Origin: Meloidogyne chitwoodi
Taxonomy: Eukaryota; Nematoda; Chromadorea; Rhabditida; Meloidogynidae
Direction of reading: 5' to 3'
DNA: 64,000 bases
Assembly (NCBI GenBank): GCA_015183035.1
Contig: JACZZP010000001.1
Coordinates: forward strand, 2,480,001-2,544,000
Part shown: positions 12,691 to 25,745 of the stretch, piece after piece
Position numbering within the stretch: the first letter of the stretch is position 1
Layout of the letters: the number at the start of each line of letters is the position of its first letter
Program-made: the position numbers and the translations under genes
Notes under the pieces: model-generated
What the model was told of the DNA's origin: nothing
Database searches by the model: none
What the model saw: the letters and a program-made list of their open reading frames with translations, nothing else

Positions 12691-13842
12691 AAAGTGTTTT
12701 TGTGGGTGGAAGAGCATTGATTTCGATATTTTCTCTCTCGAACAGTTTGTGTGTTATTTGTAAAAAATACATACTTAATAATTCTGATTTTTATTTTATT
12801 TAGAAAAATAATCAAAATTTGCAACATTTATAAAAAACACAAAGCAATAAGAAAAAATAATAATTAAAATACATATGTATAAAATCAGAAAACTCATTGT
12901 CAAAATATACAAAATACAAATCAGAAATAGCATAAAATCAGAAAAACAAAAAATATAGAAAGATCAACAATCAAAACACAAAAGAATTATTAATCAGAAA
13001 ATTAAAAAAACACATATTAAAATAATCAGAAAAAAAATAAAACTTGTTTGTGTTTTTAATGTTTTAAGTTTTTAAGTTGTTTTACAACTTAATTTGTATT
13101 TTTCAATCAGAAATTTTTTGTTTTATTATTTCAAGTTTGTTTTCTGTTTTTTGCTTAATTCAAAAACAATTTTATTTTTATTATTATTCTTTCAGTAAAC
13201 AATAAAATCAGAATTATTAATTCCCCTACCAAACAATACCCAACAATCCTTCCAAATGCAAATCACCACTAAAAATCAAACAAAAACCCACGCATTTTTA
13301 CAAAAAAAAAAGATAAAAGCTCCGCAAACACCAACTAACATAAAAATCAATGCGATTGGCGGCAACATTAAATAAAATTTTTAATAATAAATTTTATTAA
13401 TATTAAAAAAATTATTTATTTATTTATGCTCTATTAACTTATTTTTTTTTTGCTTTTTTATTATTTATTAATAGTATTATATTTGTTTATTTTTTTATTC
13501 TCTCTTTTAATAATAAAACTACTCGAAAAATAATAGAAAATTTTACATAATATTGAATCATTTTTAAAAATGAAAATAAATTTAAAAATTTCATTTATCA
13601 TTTTTTAATGATTCATAGCTGATTTCACTTAATTTCGTTTTCTCTGAAGAATTTCTTGACATCCATTCATTTATAAATAATATTTTTAAATATTTACTTT
13701 CCATAAAATATTTTTAAAATTATTGCCAAAAAATTCTAAAATTCCAAAATTTATTTAATATCTGAAAAAACGGGATTTAGAATTTTTCTTGATTTATTAA
13801 TATTTCATTAAATATTTAAAAATAAAATTATATTTTTAACAG

Positions 13843-16800
13843 AACCGAACAACAAAAAACAATCATTAACAACATCTGCGTCAATCCATTCTCTCACTAA
13901 TTTATCAAATTCTTCGGCAAACGAGAAGGAAAAAAGAGAAGAATCATTGACATTAAAAAAGGAAAACGAAGAAGAATCATTACAATCATCATCATCAACT
14001 GTTGAAACATCCGGTCAAATTAAAGAAAGATTAAGAAATACAAATAATGAAAATAGCAGCATTATTAGTCAGAAAGTAAAAAATATTTAATTTTTCATTT
14101 TTACCAAACTTTTTTTAAAAACATTTACAGAATTTTATAAAAACATTTTTAGAATTTTTTAAAAACATTTACAGAATTTTATAAAACATTTACAGAATTT
14201 TATAAAAACATTTTCAGAATTTTATAAAAACATTTTCAGAATTTTTAAAAACATTTTCAGAATTTAATTAACGAAGAAAGCAACAACAATAATAATAAAA
14301 CTAAAGAAAAAGGAACAGAATTTAATAAAATAAACCTTAAAAAAGCTGCAACAGAAAAATTTGTTGTTGGTGGTGAAGCTTTTGGTACTGTTATAATAGA
14401 AAAAGGTAATAATAAAATATATAAAAATTATTTTTTTTAAATAATTTTAAAAAATATTCAGCTAAAATTCATCCTTTTAAATTGCTCAACTTTTGTCTAA
14501 AAATAATGATACCCAAACACAAATTAGATTCAAGCAGTGCTGATGATAAGGATATTAAAAAGAAAAAAGAAGAACATCGCATAGTTAAAGCAAATGACAG
14601 AGAATTTAATGCTAAATTTAAATATGCTGTAAATTTTTATTAAATTATTCCTCCCAAAAAATCGGGATAAAATTAAAAATCAGATATTATTTGCTCTTTT
14701 TATTTTTTAAAATTAATTTTAATAATTTTTTAAAGGATAATTTTATTAAAACATCAAAATATTCATTATTCACGTTTGTACCAGTTAATTTATTTCAACA
14801 ATTTACAAGAATTGCAAATTTTTATTTTCTTGTTTTATTATGTCTACAATGCATTCCACAAATTAGTTCTGTAAATTGGGTATACACTTTAGTGCCTCTA
14901 AGCTTTGTTTTACTTTGTAGTGCCATAAAAGATGGTTATGATGATTTGGTAAGTTTAAATAAAATTAAAAATGGGGTAAGAAAATTTAAAAAAAAATTAA
15001 TTTATAGCTAAGGCATCGAAGTGATCGTATAGTAAATCAACGGGTAGCTTATGTTTTACGTTATAATACAAAAAGAGGAAAAATTGATATTTGTGAAGAA
15101 GAATGGATGAATGTAAAAGTTGGGGATATTGTACGTATGGAAAGTGGTGATTTTATTGCTGCTGATCTTTTATTGGTAAAAATAAATAAAATTAATAATT
15201 ATTATTTTTAAATTTTTCAGTTATCTACTTCAGATTCGGGAATTTGTTATATTGAAACAGCTGAATTAGATGGAGAAACAAATTTAAAAACAAAAATGGC
15301 ATTGCCTTGTACAGCTGAAATGGGAGATATTATTGATAAAATTAACGCCTTTGATGGTTAGAATTTTTTTAAACATTTTGAAATTTTTATTGATATTTTT
15401 ATTTCAAACAATTAAAAAAAATAATTTTTAATAATTTAAGGTTTAATTGTTTGTGAACCACCAAACAATCGATTAGATCAATTTAATGGTAGACTTGAAT
15501 GGGAAGGAAAGAAATATAATTTAGATAATAATAATATGCTTTTACGTGGTTGTTGTCTTAGAAATACTCGTTTTTGTTATGGTGTTGTTGTATTTGCTGG
15601 GGCAGATACTAAATTAATGCAAAATAGTGGAGAAGCACCTTTAAAGAGAACAAGCTTGGATAAATTTTTAAATCTATTGATTCTTGGAGTAAGAAACTTT
15701 ATTATTTAAATAATTCAGAATTAAAAATCAGAACTAAAACAAGTATATAAAATCAGAATTAAAATAAGTATATAAAATCAGAAATCAGAATTAAAACAGG
15801 AATATAAAATTAGAATTAAAGATCAGAATTTAAAATCAAAAACAAAATTACCATATAGAATAAAACAATAACTATTAATCAGAATTAAATCAGAATTTTT
15901 TTATTAAAAATCTTCAGAACAAAATTATATTTCTGATTTAAATTTTAATAAATGTTATATTTTAAGATTGTTCTATTTCTCTTTGTTTGTACATTAATTT
16001 GTACTTTAATGACTGGTTTTTGGGAACATATTATTGGAAGACATTTTCGAGTATTTCTTCCTTGGGATAATATTGTTCCTCGAATAAAAAATTTAACAAC
16101 AATTTCAATACCTGTTGTACAGGGAGTTTCTTCAATTTTACAAACAACAGATTCTAGAGAGAGTTCAATTGCTCCTTCTCAAGTCTTTTTTATTGTTGCT
16201 TTACAATTTTTTTCATATATTATTTTGTTAAATACTGTTGTGCCTATTTCTTTATATATTAGGTTAATTAATTTATTTTTTTAATTAAATTTTTAAACAT
16301 TTTATTAATTTATTGGTTATATTTAAGAGATGGAGGCTAGCCCATTCTTTTAATTTTTAAATTTTCAGCGTTGAAATGATTCGTTTAGCTCACTCAAAGT
16401 TTATTAATTGTGATTTAAAAATGTATGATCCAAAGACGGATACAGCTGCTAATGCCAGAACAAGTACATTAAATGAAGAATTAGGTCAAGTGCAATATAT
16501 CTTTAGTGATAAAACTGGAACTCTTACTCAAAATGTTATGGTAATGTAAAAATATATTGAAGAAATATGGGACTTTTAAAAATTCCAAAAAAATTTAAGA
16601 TTTTTAAAAAATGCTCAATAAATGGAAGATGTTATGGTGATTTTCGCAATGAAAGAGGAGATGTTATTGAAAATATTGATGAAAATACACAACAAGGAAT
16701 TGATTTTTCATTTAATCGTTGGCATGAAAAGAATTTTAAGTTTTACGATAAAACTTTGCTTATCGACACTGTTGAAGGATTGAAAGAGGTAAATGTTGGG

Positions 16801-19800
16801 GTATTTAGTTGATATTATGCATTATTTAGAACATTCCGGAAAACTTTAATAAAATTCCGGAAGAAATTAATTAAATTCCGGAAAACATCTAGAACATTCC
16901 GAAAAACATCCATAATTATAATATTAAAATTAGTACCTACCAATAAAAATAAGTTTATTTTAAATTTAATTTATAAAAAAGGTACAAGAATTTTGGCGTT
17001 TACTAGCAATTTGTCACACAGTAATGCCAGAAGGAAAAGGAGACGTGCTTGAGTACCAGGCCCAAAGTCCTGATGAAGCAGCTTTGACATCAGCAGCTCG
17101 AAATTTTGGATTTGTTTTTAGAAAAAGAACACCACAGTCAATAACTTTGGAGGTAAATGGACGTACTGAGGTAATTAAAATATTTTATTTTCTCTCAAAA
17201 ATGATAGATTGATTTATTTAAAATAAATTTATTAAAGACTTACGAGGTTTTGCACATTTTGGATTTTGACAATGTCCGTAAAAGAATGTCTTTACTAGTT
17301 CGAACATTAAATAATCAAATTAGGCTTTATTGCAAAGGAGCGGATACAATGGTATATAAAAAATTTATTTTTTTTTTAATTAAAAAATAAATTTATTTAA
17401 AGATAATGGAAAGACTTGACGAAAAAAATACTAGTCAATTACTACGTGAAGCAACACTCCAACATTTGGATAAATTTGCAACAGATGGACTTCGAACACT
17501 TTGTGTGGCATATAAAATTGTTGATGGAGAATATTGTGAAAAATGGCTGGTTTCTTAATTTTTAAAGAATTAAAAAAAAATTTTTTTTAATTTATTTAAG
17601 GCTCAATTGCATGAAGCACTTTTAGATTTGGAAAATAAAGAAAAAAGAGTAGATGTATTATATGAGGAAATGGAAAAAGATATGCTTTTGCTAGGTGCTA
17701 CTGCTATTGAAGATAAATTACAGGATGGAGTACCTCAAACAATTAAGGCATTGGCTGCTGCTAATATTAAATTATGGGTACTTACTGGTGATAAAACTGT
17801 AAATTTATATTTTAACATATTTTAATAAGATCTTTAAAAATTGTTAATAATTACCTAATAATAAAAATTTCCAAAAAATTCTATTTTTTCTTAATAAAAT
17901 AAATTTATTTATTATTTATTTCTATTTTAGGAAACAGCAATTAATATTGCTTTTTCTTGTGGACTTTTAACGGAATATATGCGTGAAGTATCCATAATTG
18001 ACGGAAAAGATGAAAAAGAAGTTGAGGTTCAATTAAAAGATACTATAAGAAGAATGCAAAATGCTAAAGTGCCACAAGTGGGTTTTTTAATAAATTTATT
18101 TTTGAGTGCTATAAGAGTGTTGTGAAATTAAAAAGAAAAAAATTTTTTAAATTAATTTTTAACATTTTTTATAATCAATTTTAAATACTTACATTTTTAT
18201 TTTTAAATATTTTTACCTCTTTTTTATGATTAATAACATTTTATTCATAAATACATAAGTAAGAAAGTAGCAATATTCAATGACCAAAATAAGTTGAATT
18301 TATTCTTATTTTTCAATAATTAGTTTGGTGCAAAATGACCAAATATTCATTTAAGCTTTATCTCATAGATGGAATGGTTTTTATTTATTTTATTTCTTGA
18401 ATATCATAGTATTTTTTGTAAGCTTTAAAATGAGTATAAACTTTATTAAAAATATTTATAATAAAAAAAGTTATTCTTATAATAAAAAAAGTATTCCTAA
18501 TTATATACCTAGGAATACTTTTATTATTATAAGCATAACTTTTTTTATTATGAATATTTTTGTTAAAGTTTATACTCATTTTAAAGCTTACAAAAAATAC
18601 TATAAAAGAATTAGAAAAATATTTTTTTATTTACTTTAAAATTTTGCACCAGACTTAATAAAGGAAGCTTCTATAGATGTTGTTTTTATTAAGCATTTTA
18701 TTTTAAAATGATAATTAATTTATACAATTTTTTATGATAAAATAGAAGCTTCCTGTATGGTTAAATTAAAAAATAAATTTGTCTCCTTTCCATAAATATT
18801 CCTGTCGTAGGAAAATTTAGCAAATGACAGCAATTTATAATAATGGATATTTAACAACAACACTGCCACAAACATTTTACTCTTCAAACTTGGCTTTAGT
18901 AGCAAATGAAAATCGTCATACTTTATTTATTGGGAAACAAAAAGAAAAGGAAAATTTATTAGTTAAACAAGAGAAAAATAAGAAGCGTAAAACAAACGAA
19001 AAACACGATCCGGAAAAACAATCCGAAAAAACATTTGTAGACACAATAGAAAAAGAAGAGAGAAAATGTTTTGATGAATGTTTAGATCCTGTTCAAAACT
19101 ACATTGCCCAACAAATTGCTTTGTTAGAACAATGTGATGTTGCAGAGATTTTAGAACAAGAAAAACTTGTTTGGGAACAACATGAGAGAAGGAAGAGAAA
19201 AATAAAACAAATGAGAAATAGTAATAGAAAAATTAGTGATGTTTTTGACTCTAATGAAGAAGAGAAAAATGTTAATTTAGTGTCTTCTAAACTTTTTCTA
19301 AAAAAGTTTGCTTTTGATGAAGAGATAAGGCAATGCAGATGGAGTAATGAGGAAGAAGGGGAAGAAGACGAAAAAACAATAATATTTATGGATGAAGGAG
19401 AAAATGAGCAAACATTAAAAAAGGATAGCAATGATGAGGTGTTATATATATATATTTTTGGTTAAATTAAAAAATCTCTATCTTATCCTTAGATATTTCT
19501 TAAATAAGCCCTAGGACTAATTTTTAATTTCTTTTAAGTGAATTTGTTTCATTAAAAAAAATAAATTTTTAGAAGAATTATTAAGTGAGATAAAATAGAG
19601 ATTTTTGTTTTTATTTGCTTTGGTGAAAATTGTGATTATTAAATTCTACTATAATAACAACAAAAAAAAAGATTTTCCACTAACAAAACTAGCTTAATAA
19701 AACTAGCTTAATATAAAAAATAACCATTTACCCCAACACTTTAAATTATTTGCCAAACTAAAAGAGAATAATTAGCATAAATGGACTCTGATTTTTAATT

Positions 19801-22800
19801 TTTGCAATTTTTAATAAATAAATTTGCTAAATTAAAAAATAATAATAATATTGCTTCTTATTTTAATTAAAAAAATAATTTAAAAAATTAATTAAAATTT
19901 AATTTTAAATTTATTTTAAATTTTATGTTGTGCTTGGGAACTTTTTTGTTTATTATTTTTTACCAAGCTTTAATTTTTGCTTCACTTTTTAGTTAAAAAA
20001 ATTCTTTTAATTTAATAAATAATAATTTAATTAATTTAAAGACTGTAGTCGGTATTAGCAGCTTTTATTTACCACCGAGGACACCAATACGCGAACTTTC
20101 GCCTTCACCTACAGAATTGCCACAAAATTTGAATGGTTAAAAAATTATTTAAAATTATTTAAAATTTTTTTATTTTCTTCTTAAAAAAGTAGAACGTCAA
20201 ACAAAAAGTGCTTCTTCTCAACGTCCCCATTCTCCAATAATTAATTCACCTACAACTGTAGGACAGCAAAGTCATCGAACTAGTGATGTATCAACTATAT
20301 TCCCTGTTACTTTAGGACATGAAGAAGGATTAATAATTAATGGTAGTGTTAATATAATTTTAAAAATAATTAAATAAATATTTATTTTTATTGAAAATCC
20401 TATCCTATAATTAATTTTTAAAAATATTAATTATTATTTATAAATATTTTATTAACAAAAAAGTGTCAATTTTTAACCAATTATTTCTTTAAAAATTAAA
20501 TTTTAGGTAAAAATAATCATATAAAACTACCTTTGAGTGAAAAAAGATCAGAGCCTTATATTAACAAATCTTTTATTAATCAAACAATTGATGATAATGA
20601 TAAAAATGATGATTTAATAAAAGAAGGGAGTGGAGGTTATGCTCTAGTAATTAATGGAGAAGCTTTAGTATATGCACTAAAAAAACAACACGAAAAGATT
20701 TTTTTGGAAATTGCAAGGAATTGTACTGTAAGTTAATTAAATTAATTTATTTAATTATTTATTTATCTAATTTTCTCAGTTATAAAAAACACATTTACAG
20801 GCCATTCCCCCCTTAAAGTGTCCTTATAACGAGAGTTTTAACTTTAATTAAATTATTTTTATTTTTTTAGTCAGTTATTTGTTGTCGAGTAACTCCTTTA
20901 CAAAAAGCTAAAGTAGTAGAATTAGTAAAAAGAAATATTAAAGCAGTCACTTTGTCTATTGGTGATGGTGCTAATGATGTTAGTATGATTAGAACTGCGC
21001 ACATTGGGGTTGGAATTTCTGGTAAATTTTTAAAAAAATTATTTTTTTTATTTCTTAAAATTATTTTTAATATAGTCTTTTTACTCTTTTTTGACTAATT
21101 TTATAGTTAACAATTTAATTTAATTTTTTTATTAAAAATAAGGTTTAATGGAATTTACCCCTCTTTCCTATAGGAGATCCGTTTATTTATATTTATTAAT
21201 TAATTAAATTATTTAAAATTAAAAAATTAATTTATTTAAAACTCTCCTTTAAAACTCTTCTTTAAAATAATTAATTAAAAAAAAAAATTTTTTTTTTAAA
21301 TTTCCCTTTTAGGTAAAACATTTTTTGCGTTCCACTACCTCTATAATAAATATTTTTCTTCCTAAAATTAAAAAAAATAAATTTTTTAAATTAATTATTT
21401 TAAAGGACATGAAGGAATGCAAGCTGTTTTAGCATCTGATTTTTCTATTGGACAATTTCGTTATTTAGAAAGATTACTTTTAGTCCATGGAAGATGGTCT
21501 TATTTAAGAATGTGCAAATTCCTTCGTTATTTTTTTTATAAAAATTTTGCTTATACACTTACTAATTTTTGGTATTCTTTTTTTTCTGGATATTCTGCTC
21601 AGGTAAAAAATTTTCAAATTAAAAAAAATTTTTTTTATTTTTTTGTTCCCTTACCTCTATATGTAATGGAAAGGGGTAAAGTTATAAAAGTAAATTAAAT
21701 TAAAATAATTTTTTTTTTAATTTTTAAAACAATTTCCAGACAGTCTATGACCCTGTTTTAATTTCTCTTTATAATCTTTTATTTACTGCTTTGCCTGTTT
21801 TGGCTATGGGTATTTTAGATCAAGATGTAAATGAGGACTATAGCCTTCGATTTCCTCGTCTTTACATTCCTGGACAATTTAATCTTTTTTTTAATATGAG
21901 AATATTTATTTATTCAATTATACATGGAATGATTAGGTTATTTATTTTTTTTAATTTAATTTTATTTTATTATTTAATTTTAAAATCTAAAAATAAAAAT
22001 TTCAATATATTAAAATACCAAAAAGGTCAACAATCAACTTATTGAATAAGCTCACAATTTTACATAAAATTAGATATATTTTATTTAGTCTAATCCGTTA
22101 ATTAAATTAATGGGATATAAATCCGGATATAAGTGTAATGACACTATAACTGGAGTGTTCTTAAAGTTGAGTGACCTTATAAGCGGAGGACTTTATAATG
22201 GGAGTGTACTTATATATTTTGTGTTTTTATAAAATTACTCTTTTTCCTATATCTCAAGTGACCTTATAACGAGTTTTCTCTTATAACGGGAGTGACCTTA
22301 TAACGGGAGTGTACTTATAAGTGGAGTTTTCTCTTATAAATACGTCAAATAGAGGGATTAAATTAAATAAAATTATTTATATACATATTTTAAATTAAAC
22401 ACTTTAAACAATTAATTTTAAGTTCACTTGTTCTTTTCTTTGTTCCTTATGGTACTTTATATAATTCCATAACCTCTACTGGACGTGATATGAACGATTA
22501 CTCAATTCTAGCATTTACTTCTTTTACAGCACTTGTTTTAGTTGTAAATGGGCAAATAGCTTTTGATACTAGTTATTGGACTTGGATTAATTGGTTTGTT
22601 GTTTTTGGGTCTGTTGGAGTTTATTTTGCTGTTGTTGTTGGAATTTATCAAGGTAATTAATTTATTTTAATTTTATTTTCTTATTTTTTAAATTATTTTT
22701 TTAGTTATTCTAATCCTTTAAATTAAATATTATTTAAATTTAATTAAATATGTCAAAGCATATTTAAGGCTATTTTAATAAAACATTGGGGAAAAAGAGA

Positions 22801-25745
22801 CCGAGTAATATTTTTAAATTTTTGGATGGTCTACTATTGAATAAATATTTTAATTTATTTTTTTTCCAATTGAAAGACATTTAATTAATTTATTAAAATA
22901 AAATTATTTCCTCATCTTAATATCCCTCTCTTTTAAAATAGAAAATCTTTAGGGACGTTACCCCTGCATTTAAGCTATTATTGTGATTAATTGGGGGCGT
23001 TTATTAGAATTTTAAAATTAAAAATTATTTTTTTTTTCAAGTTCTTCCAACCCGTTGGCTTTACGGCTATGTTAGTATATTCAATGTTGATGTGTTTCTT
23101 CGGGCTATAACCTTCCCTGGATTTTGGCTATCTTTGGGTAAATAAATAAATTAAAATTAATTAATATTAAATTAATTTTTTAGCCTTAATTTGTGCCATT
23201 TTGCTTTTACCAGTGCTAGGAAATAGATTTTTTTGGTTTGATGCCCATCCATCTTATGCAGATAGACTTAGGGTCAGATCACGCTTATATGGAGAAGAAA
23301 AAGCAAAAAAACAATTTCCCCCCCAAACTTCTCATAATATTCCCCCAAGAGGTAGAACTTCTAGATGGAGTTCTAAACAAAGAGATTTACGTTCTGGATA
23401 TGCTTTTTCACACTGTGCTGGTTTTGGGGAATTAATTGCAAAGGGAACTTTGTTCAAAAATTTGGAGCATTTACGCATTCCTGCATTGTAATGTTTTTAT
23501 TATTTTTTATATTTAAAAAGGATATTTGACACACATAACGAACATCCAATCTAAATCTTTTTCCATCTCCTAAAAAATAAAATTAAAATAAAATAAAAAA
23601 TTTTGAAAAAAATTTCTCAGAGAGCACTATTGTAAGGGTAGGGGAACACGCTCTCCTTATCGCTTTTGCATAGGCGAAATTATGAAGAAAAAAATTTTTT
23701 TTCGTATTTTCTGATTTTTGTCATCCATGAATGTCCTTATTTTAATTATTATTTTTACCTTTTAGGGTTAATCCCTCAGAAATTTTTGAAAATTAAAAAA
23801 AAATTTTTTTTATTTTTAAAATTTTTTTTAAAAATTATTTAATTTTTTTCAAGTCAAAATAAACAACAAATTCATCCAACAGATACTATTAGCACTAATA
23901 ATAATAATACTAGTAGAACTAATGAAAACAATACTACTAATACACGTCGTTCTACCTTCTTTAATGGAGGTAATGTTGCAGGGCATCATTTATTAGACTC
24001 TCTGCGCAGCTTAAAAAAACACAAAAAATCGGATAATGGAAATAATGGTTTTAAGTTTATTTTAAAATTATTCTAATAAATGCCCCTCTCCAATTGACGC
24101 TCATATTTAATTTCTATTATAACCACTCTCTCTAATAATCGCCTCACCTCTTTAATAATAATCCATCTCAATTATTTTAATAAAAATAAAAAAACCACCT
24201 CTCCAATTAACGCCCACATTTTCTATTAATAACCAAAATATTCATCATCAGATTTCCGAAAGAATTTTTTTTTGTAAAAATTATGGGCACCTATTAGAAT
24301 AATTTTAATTAATTAATTTATTTTGTATTAATTTTAATTTATTTAATTTATTTTTAGATACAAATAATATTTCTTCTTTACCAATTTCTGAAGAAAATAT
24401 AAATAATAATTCAATTTCTATAACAAAATTTTCTCCAAACATTCCATCAAATATAAGCACAACAACTACACTTTTAGCTGAAAAAGAGAATAATAATAAT
24501 AATTTTGAAAATAATATAAATTCAAATTCTTCATCTTCTTTTTCTTCTTCAATTCCTCTAACAATTACAAAAGCTGAGGAAAATATTATTGGACCAATGA
24601 TTACACATATTCCGGTAAAACAAATAAACAAAACAAATAAATTAAAAATAAACTTTAATAAATAAACAAAACAAATAAATAAACAAATAAAATAAAAATA
24701 AACTTTAATAAATAAACAAAACAAATAAATAAACAAATAAAATAAAAATAAACTTTAATAAATAAGAAAGGCAGAGAGCGCAGAGTAAGTTAACGTTCTC
24801 ATGCCTTCCACCACTTCTCCTCTTCCCTTACAATTAGTATTTATTTTAATTAAGTTACCTATTTTTATATTCTTTTCTTCTCTTAAAAAATAAATTTTTT
24901 AAGACATTTTAAAAACGGCAATAATATCTTTATATTTTTTAATTAATTTTTTAATTTTTAATAATTAAAAAAAATAATTTTAGGTAAATTCTTCAAATAT
25001 TAATTTAAATAAGAACCAACAAATTGATAATAATCAACAAATATTAAAAATTAATAATAATAATTCATCTGTAATAATTCCCTTACGTGTTCCTAGCCCA
25101 GATAGAGTTAATACAACACATTCTTTGGTTATTAATGCTGATATGGAAGATGAAAAGCCTTTACCTAGCAATTGGTTTTTTTGAAAAAATAATTAATTAA
25201 TTTAATGGGCCTAGGCCTTTAAACGAAATATAATTTTTTAAATATTTAATTTCCTAAAATTATTTTTTTTAATTATTTTTATTTATTTAGGTGTTACAAT
25301 CCAGATGGAACTTTATATATTCCAGAAAACCAAATAACTGAAAATGAACAATTTCCCCCTTCAAAACAATCAACAGAAATACCAATTCAAATTAATAATA
25401 CAGGAAAAAATAATAATAATAAATTTGTCAGTAAAAAATGTAAAAAGACAACAAATTTTGTTGATTCAGATGGAAATAGCAAAAGTTCTTCTGTAATTTT
25501 TTTTTATTTTATAAAATTAAGTAATTCTAAATATTAAAAAAAATAAATCGGGAAAAACCAAAAAGATTAAAATTAAAAAAATTAAAAAATAATTTTAGGA
25601 AGCAAATAGAAAGTCAATACCCATTGAAATTGAAAAACAAAGACAACAACAACAAAGATTATTTACGGGTAAATACAGAAATACTCAACAACAACATAAA
25701 GAAAATGATGATAAAACATGGAAAAATGAAAGATGGAAATTGTAA
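13843..25745 (+). CDS. P4-ATPase (phospholipid flippase), ATP8B-like, 30 exons, 5' end not found
   Basis: Exons: 13843-14075, 14261-14405, 14462-14628, 14736-14948, 15008-15175, 15221-15356, 15441-15688, 15967-16262, 16369-16540, 16600-16788, 16982-17170, 17238-17351, 17403-17549, 17601-17798, 17931-18077, 18821-19438, 20042-20135, 20190-20342, 20507-20727, 20871-21021, 21406-21602, 21740-21936, 22423-22652, 23042-23137, 23184-23487, 23854-24047, 24358-24614, 24984-25174, 25291-25492, 25599-25745; all phases agree, about 2,000 residues. P4 hallmarks in order: [38 protein letters not shown] in TM4, phosphorylation site DKTGTLT (near residue 580), [25 protein letters not shown], then the C-terminal membrane segments and [14 protein letters not shown] with [10 protein letters not shown] favours the ATP8B/TAT group over ATP8A. 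Odd points: a roughly 180-residue N-extension, a roughly 330-residue charged insertion in the P domain (18821-20600), and a roughly 355-residue Asn-rich tail. The tail assumes splicing at 23488 rather than the stop at 23489-23491. Predicted to move phospholipids to the cytosolic leaflet. Confidence 0.88.
14100..14262 (+). repeat. Tandem array of acceptor-like units (ACATTTTCAGAATTTTATAA)
   Basis: About seven copies of a 21-24 bp unit fill the first modelled flippase intron. Each carries TTTACAG, TTTTAG or TTTTCAG followed by AATTT, that is, a possible 3' splice site. The last one (AG at 14259-14260) gives the open, in-phase exon used in the model. Confidence 0.8.
15710..15945. repeat. AAAATCAGAATTAAAA intronic array
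   Basis: Roughly a dozen irregular copies of ATCAGAATTAAAA or ATCAGAAAT in the flippase intron 15689-15966. Same motif family as the arrays near 10.1 and 11.1 kb. Confidence 0.75.
16825..16910. repeat. Short ACATTCCGGAAAAC intronic repeat
   Basis: Four diverged copies of GAACATTCCGGAAAAC / AAATTCCGG in the intron 16789-16981. TTCCGGAA is self-complementary. Confidence 0.6.
18321..18657. mobile_element. MITE-like element with 95-bp hairpin arms
   Basis: Terminal repeats of about 15 bp (AGTTTGGTGCAAAAT at 18322 and its near complement ATTTTGCACCAGACT at 18641) enclose a long near-perfect palindrome. The arms 18407-18500 and 18509-18602 meet around TTATATAC. This explains open frames that overlap on both strands with nearly the same translation. 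Located in the flippase intron 18078-18820. No transposase, so non-autonomous if mobile. Confidence 0.65.
18662..18756. repeat. Small inverted repeat AGGAAGCTTCTATA / TAGAAGCTTCCT
   Basis: Twelve to thirteen bp terminal inverted repeats enclose about 70 bp of AT-rich DNA right beside the larger MITE-like element in the same intron. It may be a second, smaller foldback element. Confidence 0.5.
22120..22345. repeat. Irregular GAGTGACCTTATAACGGGAG repeats
   Basis: Six or more variants of (C)CTTATAA(C/G)(C/G)GGAGTG are arrayed in the flippase intron 21937-22422. The same word forms the ends of the TIR element at 8887-9052 and occurs singly at 20818-20836 and 27742-27770. Confidence 0.7.

Larger units (their letters stand above)
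10996..13842. other. Intergenic / possible 5' region of the flippase gene
   Basis: Holds an AAAATCAGAAT array (11060-11230), a GC-richer island at about 12600-12760 with two adjacent potential hairpins, more dispersed ATCAGAAA/ATCAGAAT words at 12780-13030, and a 39-codon open frame at 13256-13375 of near-normal composition (Lys/Thr-rich) that lacks a GT donor and could not be linked to anything. The missing first exon of the P4-ATPase should lie here; ATGG followed by GTACGC at 12125 would fit the required phase but is not convincing. Confidence 0.5.

Noticed and set aside
13256..13375. 39-codon Lys/Thr-rich frame before the flippase
   Set aside because: Composition looks coding-like, but there is no donor, no family match and no link to neighbours.
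18385..18639. Overlapping open frames on both strands with nearly the same protein
   Set aside because: They are the two arms of one palindrome (18407-18602), not genes.
19099..19431. Minus-strand Ser/Leu-rich frame
   Set aside because: Shadow of the charged flippase insertion exon 18821-19438.
23489..23491. TAA as the end of the flippase
   Set aside because: Possible, but a GT donor overlaps it and five downstream exons join in perfect phase to 25745; kept as the alternative.
24305..24736. Minus-strand Phe/Ile-rich frame
   Set aside because: Shadow of flippase tail exon 24358-24614 plus an AAACAAATAAAT intron repeat.
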